A stretch of DNA of 64,000 nucleotides from Chitinophaga pinensis (GCA_945861665.1 CAMAVS010000005.1:62001-126000); one strand, 5' to 3'. Shown: positions 45,168 to 54,634, counted from the stretch's first letter. The notes: generated from the sequence alone by a model not told the origin. A program made the numbers and translations.

Positions 45168-46054
45168 TACCTTTCCCTCTTTTTAAATAAATTAATCAAC
45201 GGTTTAGTATAAGGTTCATCCGTATTTATAGTTGTAAAATCTATTCCGTTTTTAATAAAAACGTTTGCCAATTGTTGTGCTTTTATTGTTGCTTCAAGAT
45301 GATAATTTTTTCTTACTTCAGAGTCACTAGTATCAATCCATTTTACAACACCACTTTCTGCATCAATAAAATTAACCAAGCCAATAGAGGGAATATCCAA
45401 CTCACGTTTATCAATTATTTTTAGGGCGACTAAATCGTGCTTACGATTCGTAATTTTAAGAGTATCTTCAAAAGAAAATGGACTCATTGTTTTATTTTCA
45501 ATAAAATCAGAAATCAAAAACACAGTGCTTCTTTTTTTGATGATAGTTGTAAAATATTGCAAAGCAAGTTTTATGTTTGTTGTTTTACTTTCTGCCTTAA
45601 AATCGATTAACTCTCTAATAATTCGTAAAATATGACCGCGCCCTTTTTTAGGCGGAATAAACCTCTCAATCTTATCACTAAAAAAAACTATCCCAATTTT
45701 ATCATTGTTTTGTATGGCCGAAAAAGCAAGTGTTGCACACAATTCTGTGACTAAGTCCTGTTTTAATTGTTTTTGTGTACCAAACTCTCTGGAAGCACTT
45801 ACATCCACAATTAACATAACAGTCATTTCTCTTTCTTCTTCGAATACTTTTACATAGGGATGATTAAACCGTGCGGTAACATTCCAATCAATTGCCCGTA
45901 TATCATCACCTGCCTGGTATTCTCGCACTTCGGAGAAAGCCATTCCTCTTCCTTTAAAAGCGCTGTGATATTCTCCCGCAAAAATCTGATTAGATAGACC
46001 ACGTGACTTTATTTCAACTTTTCTTACTTTTTTTAACAGTTCAACTGTTTCCAT
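45167..46054 (-). CDS. DUF58-domain protein of the MoxR/Bat system
   Basis: A cytoplasmic protein of 295 residues from ATG 46052-46054 (METVELLKKVRKVEIKSRGL); a TTG two codons upstream is the alternative. The DUF58 signature is intact: GEYHSAFKGRGMAFSEVREY QAGDDIRAIDWNVTARFNHP, and a VWA-like fold follows with MLIVDVSASREFG and STVFLISDFIENKTM. DUF58 proteins are regular partners of MoxR ATPases. It is the second gene of the operon, 20 bp after moxR. Confidence 0.94.
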   Translation of the reverse strand: METVELLKKVRKVEIKSRGLSNQIFAGEYHSAFKGRGMAFSEVREYQAGDDIRAIDWNVTARFNHPYVKVFEEEREMTVMLIVDVSASREFGTQKQLKQDLVTELCATLAFSAIQNNDKIGIVFFSDKIERFIPPKKGRGHILRIIRELIDFKAESKTTNIKLALQYFTTIIKKRSTVFLISDFIENKTMSPFSFEDTLKITNRKHDLVALKIIDKRELDIPSIGLVNFIDAESGVVKWIDTSDSEVRKNYHLEATIKAQQLANVFIKNGIDFTTINTDEPYTKPLINLFKKRER

Positions 46055-46074
46055 AAACAAACGGCAAATTACTA

Positions 46075-47073
46075 TTAAGGTACTTCAACAGTATTTAAAA
46101 TTTCACTTATAATATCTTCCGTTTTAATATTTTCAGCTTCTGCTTCATAAGTTAATCCTATTCTATGTCGCATTACATCGGTACATATAGCTCGCACATC
46201 TTCCGGAATCACATAACCCCTTCTTTTTATAAAAGCATATGCTTTGGAAGCAAGTGCTAAATTTATACTTGCTCTTGGAGAACCTCCAAAGCTAATCATA
46301 TCAGACAATCTCCTCAATCCGTATTCTTTCGGAAAACGCGAAGCAAAAACGATATCAACAATATACTGCTCTATTTTTTCGTCCATATAGACTTCTTTTA
46401 CTAAGCCTCTTGCCCTTATAATATCTTCTGTTTTAAGCACACAATTTGGAATGTTTTGTGATTTTGAAATATTTTGCCGAATAATTTTTTTCTCCTCTTC
46501 TTTGCTTGGATATCCAATTACTACTTTTAACATAAATCTGTCAACCTGTGCTTCCGGTAAAGGATAAGTACCTTCTTGTTCTATTGGATTTTGCGTAGCC
46601 AATACTAAAAAAGGTTCTGGCAACTTAAATGTTTCATTTCCAATAGTCACTTGCCGCTCCTGCATAGCCTCCAATAATGCACTTTGCACTTTAGCAGGAG
46701 CTCTATTAATTTCATCAGCAAGAATAAAATTGGAAAAAATCGGTCCTTTTCTTATGGTAAATTCTTCCTTTTTTTGGTTATAAATCATAGTCCCAATTAA
46801 ATCGGCAGGCAATAAGTCGGGTGTAAATTGAATACGACTATAATTGGCCTGAATTGTAGATGCCAATGATTTAATAGCAAGCGTTTTTGCTAAACCTGGA
46901 ACCCCTTCAAGCAATATGTGCCCATTAGATAATAGACCTATTAGCAGCCTCTCTACCATTATTTTTTGCCCAACGATAACCTTATCCATCTCAAGATTAA
47001 TCATTTCTACAAATGAACTTTCTTGCTGAATGCGTTCATTTAATTCTTTAATGTCTATTGTTGTTGTTTCCAT
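46075..47073 (-). CDS. MoxR-family AAA+ ATPase
   Basis: Chaperone-type ATPase thought to insert metal ions into, or remodel, VWA-domain proteins. The 332-residue protein shows Walker A LLEGVPGLAKT, Walker B FILADEINRAPAKVQSALLE, the sensor/arginine region MQERQVTIGNETFKL and VLATQNPIEQEGTYPLPEAQ, then LDRFMLKV-like VDRFMLKVVIGYPS, and the C-terminal lid GGSPRASINLALASKAYAFI. It is the first gene of an eight-gene minus-strand unit whose neighbours overlap or nearly overlap: moxR, DUF58, DUF4381-like, batA, batB, batC, batD, batE. A TAnnTTTG box stands before it. Confidence 0.95.
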   Translation of the reverse strand: METTTIDIKELNERIQQESSFVEMINLEMDKVIVGQKIMVERLLIGLLSNGHILLEGVPGLAKTLAIKSLASTIQANYSRIQFTPDLLPADLIGTMIYNQKKEEFTIRKGPIFSNFILADEINRAPAKVQSALLEAMQERQVTIGNETFKLPEPFLVLATQNPIEQEGTYPLPEAQVDRFMLKVVIGYPSKEEEKKIIRQNISKSQNIPNCVLKTEDIIRARGLVKEVYMDEKIEQYIVDIVFASRFPKEYGLRRLSDMISFGGSPRASINLALASKAYAFIKRRGYVIPEDVRAICTDVMRHRIGLTYEAEAENIKTEDIISEILNTVEVP

Positions 47074-47091
47074 AGTTTATTTTAAGGAATA

Positions 47092-47099
47092 CAAAAATA
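47092..47099 (-). promoter_or_regulatory. Candidate -7 box of the moxR/bat operon (TATTTTTG)
   Basis: On the minus strand TATTTTTG lies 18 bp before the moxR ATG. The nearest TTG upstream is at 15-bp spacing, slightly short of the consensus. Confidence 0.4.
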
Positions 47100-47208
47100 A
47101 TTTGCTTTAGGTAACAAGTACTGCTGGGGCTGTTAAATTTTGTTAAGGTATCAAGACCTTTCTATTCAAACTATAATCTGATAAAACAAGAAAACTATTA
47201 AAATAAAT

Positions 47209-47216
47209 TAACTTTG
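47209..47216 (+). promoter_or_regulatory. Candidate -7 box of the 3-hydroxyanthranilate dioxygenase gene (TAACTTTG)
   Basis: TAACTTTG matches TAnnTTTG and ends 16 bp before ATG 47233. No -33 element is obvious. Confidence 0.45.
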
Positions 47217-47232
47217 ATTAAAATTTTCAATT

Positions 47233-47772
47233 ATGGCAATTACAAAACCTTTTAATTTAAAAAAATGGATTGACGAAAATCGTCACTTATTAAAACCGCC
47301 CGTTGGCAACAAGGTGGTGTATGAAAATACCGAATTTATTGTAATGGTAGTGGGTGGCCCAAATTCACGAAAAGATTATCACTACAACGAAAGCGAGGAG
47401 TTTTTTTATCAATTGGAAGGTGATATCACAGTTAAAATTCAGGAAGATGGGCGATCTGTTCATGTTCCTATTAAGGAAGGAGACATATTTTTACTGCCAC
47501 CAAAAGTTCCACATAACCCTTGCAGAGGAGAAAACACTATTGGATTAGTAATGGAACGTAAACGAAACGAAACAGAAACAGATGGCTTGTTGTGGTTTTG
47601 CGAAAACTGTAATCATAAATTGTATGATGAGTATTTTAAACTTAATAATATTATGACACAGTTTCAATTTATTTTTCAAACATTTTATAGCAATGAATCG
47701 TTACGCACTTGCAAGGAATGTGGTACAGTGATGCAACCTCCTGCTCCTTTAAAAGATAGCCCGTCTCACTAA
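47233..47772 (+). CDS. nbaC: 3-hydroxyanthranilate 3,4-dioxygenase
   Basis: Opens the ring of 3-hydroxyanthranilate to give aminocarboxymuconate semialdehyde, the precursor of quinolinate in kynurenine-type NAD synthesis. The 179-residue cupin has Fe(II) ligands H50, E56 (DYHYNESEEFFYQLEGD) and H94 (PPKVPHNPCRG). A C-terminal rubredoxin-like second metal site has C123, C126 (CENC) and C160, C163 (CKEC), as in the bacterial enzyme from Cupriavidus. No other kynurenine-pathway gene is in the window: its neighbours are the Bat operon (divergent) and a broken T9SS gene (convergent). Confidence 0.95.
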   Translation: MAITKPFNLKKWIDENRHLLKPPVGNKVVYENTEFIVMVVGGPNSRKDYHYNESEEFFYQLEGDITVKIQEDGRSVHVPIKEGDIFLLPPKVPHNPCRGENTIGLVMERKRNETETDGLLWFCENCNHKLYDEYFKLNNIMTQFQFIFQTFYSNESLRTCKECGTVMQPPAPLKDSPSH

Positions 47773-47784
47773 TTTAATTTTAAT

Positions 47785-47829
47785 GAAATAAAAAAGGAGC
47801 GAGTGTAAAACTTTCCCCTTTTTTATTTC
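47785..47829. terminator. Bidirectional terminator between the dioxygenase gene and the broken T9SS gene
   Basis: GAAATAAAAAAGG (47785-47797) pairs perfectly with CCTTTTTTATTTC (47817-47829). The genes on both sides end here, at 47772 and 47849. Confidence 0.7.
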
Positions 47830-47848
47830 ACTATTATTAACCTTTACA

Positions 47849-48696
47849 TTACTTTTTTAGAACGATTTTTTGTTTAACAGTATTTCCATCAATTGTCATC
47901 TTAACAAAATAGATTCCTGAAGAAAGCTTATCTGCATTTAATACTACTTGATAATTTCCAGAAACCTTTACTTCATTTTCAAGCTGAATTACTTTATTTC
48001 CTAACACATCTATTATTTCTAACTGAACTGCCGATTTTTGTTGCAACGAATATGCAATTGTAGTAATTAAGTTGAAAGGATTTGGATAAATCCCCAATAT
48101 TATTTCGCCCGTATAAGATTCGTCAACACCGACTCCACAATTTACGGTTACCTGTTTACATATAGTATCGTAACAATTTATTAAAGAATCATAGCTTATA
48201 AGACATACCGTATACAAGCCAGATTGCAGATATGTATTTAATGGGCTTTGAAGCATAGATGACCCCCATCACCAAAATCCCACCACCAATTTGTTGGAGT
48301 TGGCTGTGAAATATCCGTAAAATTAACTGTGCAATTTGCTGCAGAATAATTAAAATCGGCATTGCAACCATTTTGAGGGCCACAACCTAATATATTTACA
48401 CTATCGCAATAGATTGCTTGACAAGCAGCTCCACCATTCGCACTAAATATTGTTACGCAAACATAATATGCTCCATTTTGTGCGTAGGTATGAACAGGGT
48501 ATTGTCCGGTTCCTACATTTCCATCTCCAAAATTCCAAGTCCAATTTATTCCATTGCCTGCATTCAAAGGAGTACCATAAAAATAAGCATCGCAAAAAGC
48601 TGTGGAGTCATTGAAAGTGACTGCGCAATTTTGAGCCTTTGCAGAAATATTTAAAAAAGTTATTATCGCAAAAACACCTATAAATATTTTACTCAT
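47849..48696 (-). pseudogene. Secreted PKD protein with type A T9SS tail, interrupted by a frameshift
   Basis: Two overlapping minus-strand frames make up one protein. The first (ATG 48694-48696, signal peptide ending SAKAQ) has one PKD domain (WTWNFGDGNVGTGQYPVHTY) and most of a second (NWWWDFGDGG), then runs out of frame into HLCFKAH. The second frame continues exactly where the first fails: SSMLQSPLNTYLQSGLYTVC completes the PKD domain, then LGIYPNPFNLITTIAYSLQQ and SSGIYFVKMTIDGNTVKQKI form the type A sorting tail. The break is in a run of five C (48263-48267; G on the coding strand). One more G restores DFGDGGSSMLQSP. It may be a real frameshift, slipped-strand phase variation, or a read error. 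Confidence 0.85.
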
Positions 48697-48896
48697 AAGC
48701 AAATGTGACTTTTTTTAAAAAAATAGAGTTTGCTGTCATTGTATATTTTTTTTTGGGTTTCAGAGTACAAATATAATAGTTAAGTTAATTTGAACGCAAA
48801 TCAAAATTTACTTTTGACGATATTTGCTCCTAAATAATATAGCCAAAGAAACAACCATTAATAATTTTTGCCTTACCTTCGAATACAAATTAATGT

Positions 48897-50843
48897 ATGG
48901 ATAGTAGTTTATTATATTGTAATAGTTTAACCCAGTACTCCAGGTATAAAACAAGAGAAGTTACAATTGGAAATATTGCACTCGGAGCAAACAACCCCAT
49001 TCGTATTCAAAGCATGACCACTACGGACACAATGAATACAAAAGCAACCGTTGAGCAAAGCATACGAATGATTGAATCGGGATGTGACTACATTCGAATA
49101 ACGGCGCCAAGCATTAATGAAGCGCAAAATTTAAAAACCATAAAAAAGGAATTGAGAGAAAAAGGGTACAATACACCTCTCATTGCCGACATTCATTTTA
49201 CTCCCAACGCAGCAGAATTAGCTGCACGTATAGTTGAAAAGGTCCGTGTAAACCCTGGAAATTATGCTGACAAGAAAAAATTTGAAACAATAAATTATTC
49301 CGATTTAACATACGAATCGGAAATAGAACGAATTCGAAAACGATTTACGCCTCTTGTAAAAATATGCAAAGAATATGGCACGGCTATGCGTATAGGAACC
49401 AACCATGGCTCACTTAGCGACCGTATTTTAAGTAGGTATGGGGACACTCCTCTTGGAATGGTAGAAAGCGCTTTGGAATTTTTAAGAATTTGTGAAGAAA
49501 ATAATTTCCATCAAATTGTGCTTTCAATGAAAGCAAGCAACACCAAAGTAATGGTTGAGGCCTATCGACTACTTATTCAAAAAATGCAATTAGAAAGCAT
49601 GAACTACCCACTACACTTGGGTGTTACTGAAGCTGGTGATGGTGAGGATGGTAGAATTAAATCGGCAGTTGGAGTCGGCACATTACTGGAAGATGGAATT
49701 GGTGATACGATACGGGTATCTCTTACAGAAGACCCTGAATTTGAAGCGCCTGTAGCCATCGCTTTGGCTAATAGGTATGCAAATCGAAATAATCATACTA
49801 GTATCCCTGCAATAAAAAAAGAAAATGAAAAAATTGTAATCCCCTACTCTCCATATGAATATTTAAGAAGAAAAAGTATATCAGTAGGAAATATTGGAAA
49901 CACAAACGTGCCAATTGTTATTGCCGATTTTAGCTCCAAAAAAAACATAAGTTCTGCAAACTTTTTTGCCCTAGGATATAGCTATTCTGTACAACTCGAT
50001 AAGTGGAATATATCCGATATGGCTTGTGATTATATTTTCGCTGGTGACAATTCTATCGACTTTGAAATTCCTGGTACTCTTGGTATTATTTTAAATTACG
50101 ATACGTGGAAAAAACTTTCTAATAAAGATAAAAAATATCCCTCGTTCAACATTCATAATTACGAGCAAAGAGATACAAATAAAACCTCACTTCATTTTTT
50201 ATTATTGAATATAGAAGAGTTGTTTGATACTGCCATTCAATTTGATGCTAATACCACACTCGTATTCAACACCAACAATATGCATGGAATGGCAGAACAG
50301 AGAAGAATGTTTATTGAATTAGGAGTAAGGAACATACAGAATCCAGTTATAATCAAAAGAAACTACGGCCAAATTTCCGAAAATGATTTTCAACTTCACG
50401 TAGCTACTGATTTTGGCGCATTATTATTGGATGGATTTGGAGATGGCGTTTGGATTCAAGCAGATGATATTCCACCAACAATAGTAAACAGAACAGCATT
50501 TGGAACACTCCAAGCCACACGAAGCAGGATATCTAAAACGGAATATATTTCCTGCCCTTCTTGTGGAAGAACATTATTCGACTTACAAGAAACAACACAA
50601 AAAATAAGACAAAGAACCGACCACTTAAAAGGGCTAAAAATTGGCATTATGGGTTGCATTGTGAATGGTCCCGGTGAAATGGCTGATGCAGACTATGGGT
50701 ACGTTGGAACAGGAATTGACAAAATAACCTTGTACAAAGGAAAAGAGGTGGTTTTGAAAAATATAGAATCGGAGAAAGCGGTGGACGCATTGATTGATTT
50801 AATTCGTAAAAATGGTGATTGGATGGAGAAAGAAGTTGTTTAA
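48897..50843 (+). CDS. ispG: 4-hydroxy-3-methylbut-2-enyl diphosphate synthase, large insertion form
   Basis: Sixth step of the MEP pathway, a [4Fe-4S] enzyme that converts methylerythritol cyclodiphosphate to HMBPP. The 648-residue protein has the N-terminal TIM barrel (VTIGNIALGANNPIRIQSMT TTDT, IADIHFTPNAAELAAR, MRIGTNHGSLSDR), a middle insertion of about 200 residues (about 310-530) that smaller bacterial IspG proteins (about 370 residues) lack, and the C-terminal reductase-like domain with cluster ligands in CPSCGRTLFDL and GCIVNGPGEMADADYGYVG. The large form is the one found in plants, Chlamydiae and Bacteroidota. The ATG at 48897 is used because the ATG at 48893 is out of frame and stops at once. 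Confidence 0.96.
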   Translation: MDSSLLYCNSLTQYSRYKTREVTIGNIALGANNPIRIQSMTTTDTMNTKATVEQSIRMIESGCDYIRITAPSINEAQNLKTIKKELREKGYNTPLIADIHFTPNAAELAARIVEKVRVNPGNYADKKKFETINYSDLTYESEIERIRKRFTPLVKICKEYGTAMRIGTNHGSLSDRILSRYGDTPLGMVESALEFLRICEENNFHQIVLSMKASNTKVMVEAYRLLIQKMQLESMNYPLHLGVTEAGDGEDGRIKSAVGVGTLLEDGIGDTIRVSLTEDPEFEAPVAIALANRYANRNNHTSIPAIKKENEKIVIPYSPYEYLRRKSISVGNIGNTNVPIVIADFSSKKNISSANFFALGYSYSVQLDKWNISDMACDYIFAGDNSIDFEIPGTLGIILNYDTWKKLSNKDKKYPSFNIHNYEQRDTNKTSLHFLLLNIEELFDTAIQFDANTTLVFNTNNMHGMAEQRRMFIELGVRNIQNPVIIKRNYGQISENDFQLHVATDFGALLLDGFGDGVWIQADDIPPTIVNRTAFGTLQATRSRISKTEYISCPSCGRTLFDLQETTQKIRQRTDHLKGLKIGIMGCIVNGPGEMADADYGYVGTGIDKITLYKGKEVVLKNIESEKAVDALIDLIRKNGDWMEKEVV

Positions 50844-50956
50844 ATTTCAACTCATTTTCATTTTTTAACTAGCCTTTGATACCGTTAACTAAATAAAATG
50901 ACACCAAACCTTTCCATACAAAAATGATTGTTATGTTTACGTTAACTTTTTGTTAA

Positions 50957-52171
50957 ATGAAAAAACACTTCACCTTATTATCGCTTCTTATATCTGTATA
51001 CGTATACCAACTTAAAGCAGCAAACGATTTCGTAAATGAATGGACTAAAAAACCAAATTTACCTGCTGAAGCGCGTCACAGAGCTGCAGGGGCTATGGTT
51101 GGCGACAAGTGTTACATTGGAACCGGTCACTATAATGCAAATGCCGTTAGTGAATTTTTAGATTGGTGGGAATTTGACCCTTCAACTAATTCTTGGACTC
51201 AAAAAGCAGATGTTCCTGGAATAGGGCGTTACGGAGCTTATTATTTTGCTGACGCAAAAAAAGTATTTGTAGGAATGGGAAAAAGCAGTTGGAACTTTTT
51301 TAACGATTTTTATTCTTTTGACCCAATTACTAATACTTGGACAACTTTAGCTCCATTTCCTGGTGGAGGAAGAGCAACGGGAGTTTCCGTTTATTGTAAA
51401 AATAAAGGATATGTTGGTTTAGGTTATGGAAATGGTCAACCTTCCGATTGGTGGGAGTATGATATCGCTACTGATGTTTGGACAATGAAGCCAGATTTCC
51501 CTGGAGGAGGCCGCCTCTCCCCATTTTGGTTTACATTAAACGATAGATGTTATGTAGGAACAGGCTCACATACACAGGATATGTTTGAATATGACCCGAC
51601 AACAAATATCTGGACTCCAAAAGCTAACTTTCCAGGTGGACCAAGGCACGAAGTGGCTGGATTTTCCTTTATGGGAAAAGGGTATGCCGGTACCGGGTTA
51701 GATGCTGCGGGAAATGACTATAAAGATTTTTGGGTATATGATGCTTTGACAAATGTTTGGGATAGTGCAAATAAATTTGAAGGCACTGCTAGAAGATATT
51801 TAGTTACAATGAATAATATTACACAAACAAAAGCCTATGCCGGTTTAGGTACAAATGGTATCAATCAAAGTGATTTTTGGGAATTTGGTCCTTTTACTGT
51901 GGGTGTTCAAAACCAAGAGAAACAAAGTGTAAAAATTAACCTTTATCCAAATCCAATTATAGATAAAGGAACATTTGAAATAATTTCAGAAAGTAGCGCA
52001 TCATTTATCATTGAAATATATGATAATGCAGCGAGAAAAGTGCGAACTTTAGAAAATATCACTTCAGGCAAAACTGCATTCGACAGAGTAGATTTAAGAG
52101 ATGGTATCTATTTTTATAGTGTAAAAGAAAACAACAAGTCTATTTACTCCGGAAAAGTTATTTTACAATGA
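50957..52171 (+). CDS. Kelch-propeller T9SS cargo, type A1 (first of six)
   Basis: Secreted protein of 404 residues. A signal peptide (MKKHFTLLSLLISVYVYQLK, cut near KAAN) is followed by about six kelch repeats (blades of the form GYVGLGYGNGQ ... DWWEYDIATDVWTMKPDFPG) that would close one six-bladed propeller, and a type A sorting tail (about 325-404: INLYPNPIIDKGTFEIISES, DLRDGIYFYSVKENNKSIYS). The head PNLPAEARHRAAGAMVGDKC YIGTGHYNANA is shared only with the fourth gene of the cluster. The stop TGA overlaps the next ATG (ATGA). Ligand or enzyme activity is unknown: kelch propellers include galactose oxidase and sialate mutarotase, but none of their catalytic residues can be assigned. Confidence 0.88.
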   Translation: MKKHFTLLSLLISVYVYQLKAANDFVNEWTKKPNLPAEARHRAAGAMVGDKCYIGTGHYNANAVSEFLDWWEFDPSTNSWTQKADVPGIGRYGAYYFADAKKVFVGMGKSSWNFFNDFYSFDPITNTWTTLAPFPGGGRATGVSVYCKNKGYVGLGYGNGQPSDWWEYDIATDVWTMKPDFPGGGRLSPFWFTLNDRCYVGTGSHTQDMFEYDPTTNIWTPKANFPGGPRHEVAGFSFMGKGYAGTGLDAAGNDYKDFWVYDALTNVWDSANKFEGTARRYLVTMNNITQTKAYAGLGTNGINQSDFWEFGPFTVGVQNQEKQSVKINLYPNPIIDKGTFEIISESSASFIIEIYDNAARKVRTLENITSGKTAFDRVDLRDGIYFYSVKENNKSIYSGKVILQ

Positions 52172-53397
52172 TAAAGAAAACTTTATTCCTCTTTTCTGTA
52201 TTCTGTTTTTCCAAAAGTTCATTTTCTGCACCAAATGATTGGCGTAAGTTAAACGCCTTTGGTGGAGCAAAGAAAGAACGTGCGGTATCTTTTGTTATTG
52301 GCAACTTTGGTTATGTGGGAACAGGTGTGGATACTGCAGAACACGTAACAAAAGATTTTTGGCAGTATAATCCAGGTACTGATACCTGGACACAAAAGGC
52401 AAGCGTACCGGGTAAAGGGAGACGCGATGCTGTAGCTTTTTCTATTGGTACAAAAGGCTATGTAGGAATGGGAATTGATAGTGCCGACTTCTATTGGGGA
52501 GGCATATTAAATGATTTTTGGGAATATGATCCCGCTCCAAATACTTGGGCACCTAAAAACAACTTCTTTACTTTAAATGGAACAGGAGTTTATTTTGCAA
52601 CGGCAGTTGTTATTTCAGGAAAGGGATATGTTTGTTGTGGGAAAATCAGTCAGGGAACTTTTTATGACGATGTATATCAATATGACCCAGCTTTAGATCA
52701 ATGGACATTTGTCAGTAATTTTCCGGGCGGAGCGCGATATGCTCTCAATTCTTGTGTCATTAATAATAAAGCATATATAGGTTTGGGAGGAGATGATAAT
52801 ATAATGAAACAGGACTGGTGGGAATTTAATCCCGTTGGATTTGTTTGGGTACAAAAATCTGATTTTCCACCTTCTCCTAGAATGTCGGCAAGTTGTTTCT
52901 CTATTGGTAACTTCGGATATCTATGTGCCGGTACAGATGGAGGTTTTAACTTTGATCTTTGGGAGTACAATCCATTAAACGACAATTGGGTACAACGCAA
53001 AAATTTTCCCGACAATCCAAGGAAATCAGCTGTTTCTTTCAGCATTGGAAATAAAGGATATTTTGGAACTGGCAAAAGTGATAGTGGTGGGCGAAGAGAT
53101 TTTTGGGAATATTCACAAATATTAGAAAGTGTAACTAAAAATACTGTTTCTGTTTTGCTAAACATTTTTCCAAATCCTACTATTGCTTCATCAATTATTA
53201 AAATTGGTGGAAACGAAGCATTCTATTATAAACAACTTCATTATATTTTATATGATTTAGCTGGTTCAAAAATTGCTGAAAATTTTATTGAAGACAATAA
53301 AATAGCACTTCCTTCAAATACAAAAAATGGAATTTATTTGATTGTTATAAAAAACAACAATCAAATTGTAAACAGTACAAAACTTAACCTTCTATAA
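52168..53397 (+). CDS. Kelch-propeller T9SS cargo, type B1
   Basis: Secreted protein of 409 residues with signal peptide (cut near SSFSA), then mature APNDWRKLNAFGGAKKERAV and six kelch blades (GYVGTGVDTAEHVTKDFWQY NPGTDTWTQKASVPG; GYFGTGKSDSGGRRDFWEYS). The C-terminal type A tail starts LLNIFPNPTIASSIIKIGGN and ends with a strand KLNLL, shorter and more diverged than in its neighbours. The heads APN.WR and KKERAVSFVI and the blade GRRDAVAFSIGTKGYVGMGI pair this gene with the fifth gene of the cluster (55849-57066), not with its direct neighbours. Start overlaps the preceding stop by 4 bp. Confidence 0.88.
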   Translation: MIKKTLFLFSVFCFSKSSFSAPNDWRKLNAFGGAKKERAVSFVIGNFGYVGTGVDTAEHVTKDFWQYNPGTDTWTQKASVPGKGRRDAVAFSIGTKGYVGMGIDSADFYWGGILNDFWEYDPAPNTWAPKNNFFTLNGTGVYFATAVVISGKGYVCCGKISQGTFYDDVYQYDPALDQWTFVSNFPGGARYALNSCVINNKAYIGLGGDDNIMKQDWWEFNPVGFVWVQKSDFPPSPRMSASCFSIGNFGYLCAGTDGGFNFDLWEYNPLNDNWVQRKNFPDNPRKSAVSFSIGNKGYFGTGKSDSGGRRDFWEYSQILESVTKNTVSVLLNIFPNPTIASSIIKIGGNEAFYYKQLHYILYDLAGSKIAENFIEDNKIALPSNTKNGIYLIVIKNNNQIVNSTKLNLL

Positions 53398-53399
53398 CA

Positions 53400-54617
53400 A
53401 TGAGAAATATATATATACTCTCCTTCACTATACTTGTTAATTTTAATTTATTTGCTCAATCTCCTTGGAAACAGTTAAGTAATTTTGCAGGTAACAATAG
53501 AAGTAGTGCCGTTGGTTTTGGTTTTAACACTAATGGATTTGTTGGTTGTGGATACGATAATTTCACATTCAAAAAAGGATTTTTCTCTTATAATATAAAT
53601 AATAACTCTTGGGCTGACATAGCGGGTTTAGGCGGAGCTAATGGAGGTGGATTGGAGAGGAATTTAGCGATTAGTTTTGTTATCAATAATAAAGGATACG
53701 TTGGAACAGGTCAAGGAGGAGCACCCTACTTGAAAGATTTTTGGGAATATAATGCAGCAGACGATACCTGGACTCAGAAAGCTGATTTTGGAGGGACTGC
53801 AAGAAAAGGAGCTTGCGGATTTTCTATCGGCTCACACGGCTATATTGGCACGGGACAGGATGCTAATGGACTAAGAAGCGATTTTTGGAAATTTGATGCT
53901 GTGAATAATAACTGGTCTTCGGTTGCACGTATTCCAGGAGCTAGCAGGCAATTTGCGGTTGGATTTGCTATATCAACAAAAGGCTATGTAGGAACAGGAG
54001 ATAAAGGAACAATGCTAAAAGATTTTTGGGAATATGATCCACAACTTGATAGTTGGACACAAAAAGCACCTTTTGGGGGGACTGCAAGAAAAAGTGCAGT
54101 TGCTTTTTCGTTGGCCGCTGAGGGCTATATTGGAAGTGGTTATGATAGTACGTTAAACTACACCAATGATTTTTGGAAGTTTAATCCTTCAGTTAACACT
54201 TGGACTCAAATGGCCGCTTGCCCTGGAATATCGAGAAGTGCAGCTGTTGGATTTAGTGTAAACGGCAAAGGATATTTTGGTACGGGTTACAGTGATGGCA
54301 ACCAATTGAATGATATGTGGGAATTTAATCCAAATTTGGTTTCAGTAAACGAAATAAGTAATACCGAAAAGGTTAATGTTAAGGTGTACCCTAATCCAAT
54401 GATTAATTACACAACAATTAGTATTGATGGTAACAGTTCTCTGAATAATACTATTACTATATTTAACAGTATAGGTAAATTAGTTTCAACTATCCCTATG
54501 AATAAAAACTGTGCTACCTTTCAACGCAATGGTATTTCTTCAGGAGTGTATTTTTATTCCATTACCAATGAAAATTCAAACACTATCACAATAGGAAAAA
54601 TAATTATAAACGACTAA
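53400..54617 (+). CDS. Kelch-propeller T9SS cargo, type C1
   Basis: Secreted protein of 405 residues: signal peptide (MRNIYILSFTILVNFNLFAQ), mature SPWKQLSNFAGNNRSSAVGF, six kelch blades (GYVGTGQGGAPYLKDFWEYN, DDTWTQKADFGGTARKGACG), then the type A tail (VNVKVYPNPMINYTTISIDG; SSGVYFYSITNENSNTITIG, ending IIIND). Its best relative in the window is the sixth gene, which shares QxPW, RSSAVGFG at the head and the same IIIxD end. It starts 2 bp after the B1 stop and ends 17 bp before A2. Confidence 0.88.
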   Translation: MRNIYILSFTILVNFNLFAQSPWKQLSNFAGNNRSSAVGFGFNTNGFVGCGYDNFTFKKGFFSYNINNNSWADIAGLGGANGGGLERNLAISFVINNKGYVGTGQGGAPYLKDFWEYNAADDTWTQKADFGGTARKGACGFSIGSHGYIGTGQDANGLRSDFWKFDAVNNNWSSVARIPGASRQFAVGFAISTKGYVGTGDKGTMLKDFWEYDPQLDSWTQKAPFGGTARKSAVAFSLAAEGYIGSGYDSTLNYTNDFWKFNPSVNTWTQMAACPGISRSAAVGFSVNGKGYFGTGYSDGNQLNDMWEFNPNLVSVNEISNTEKVNVKVYPNPMINYTTISIDGNSSLNNTITIFNSIGKLVSTIPMNKNCATFQRNGISSGVYFYSITNENSNTITIGKIIIND

Positions 54618-54634
54618 ACAATTACCACATAAAA

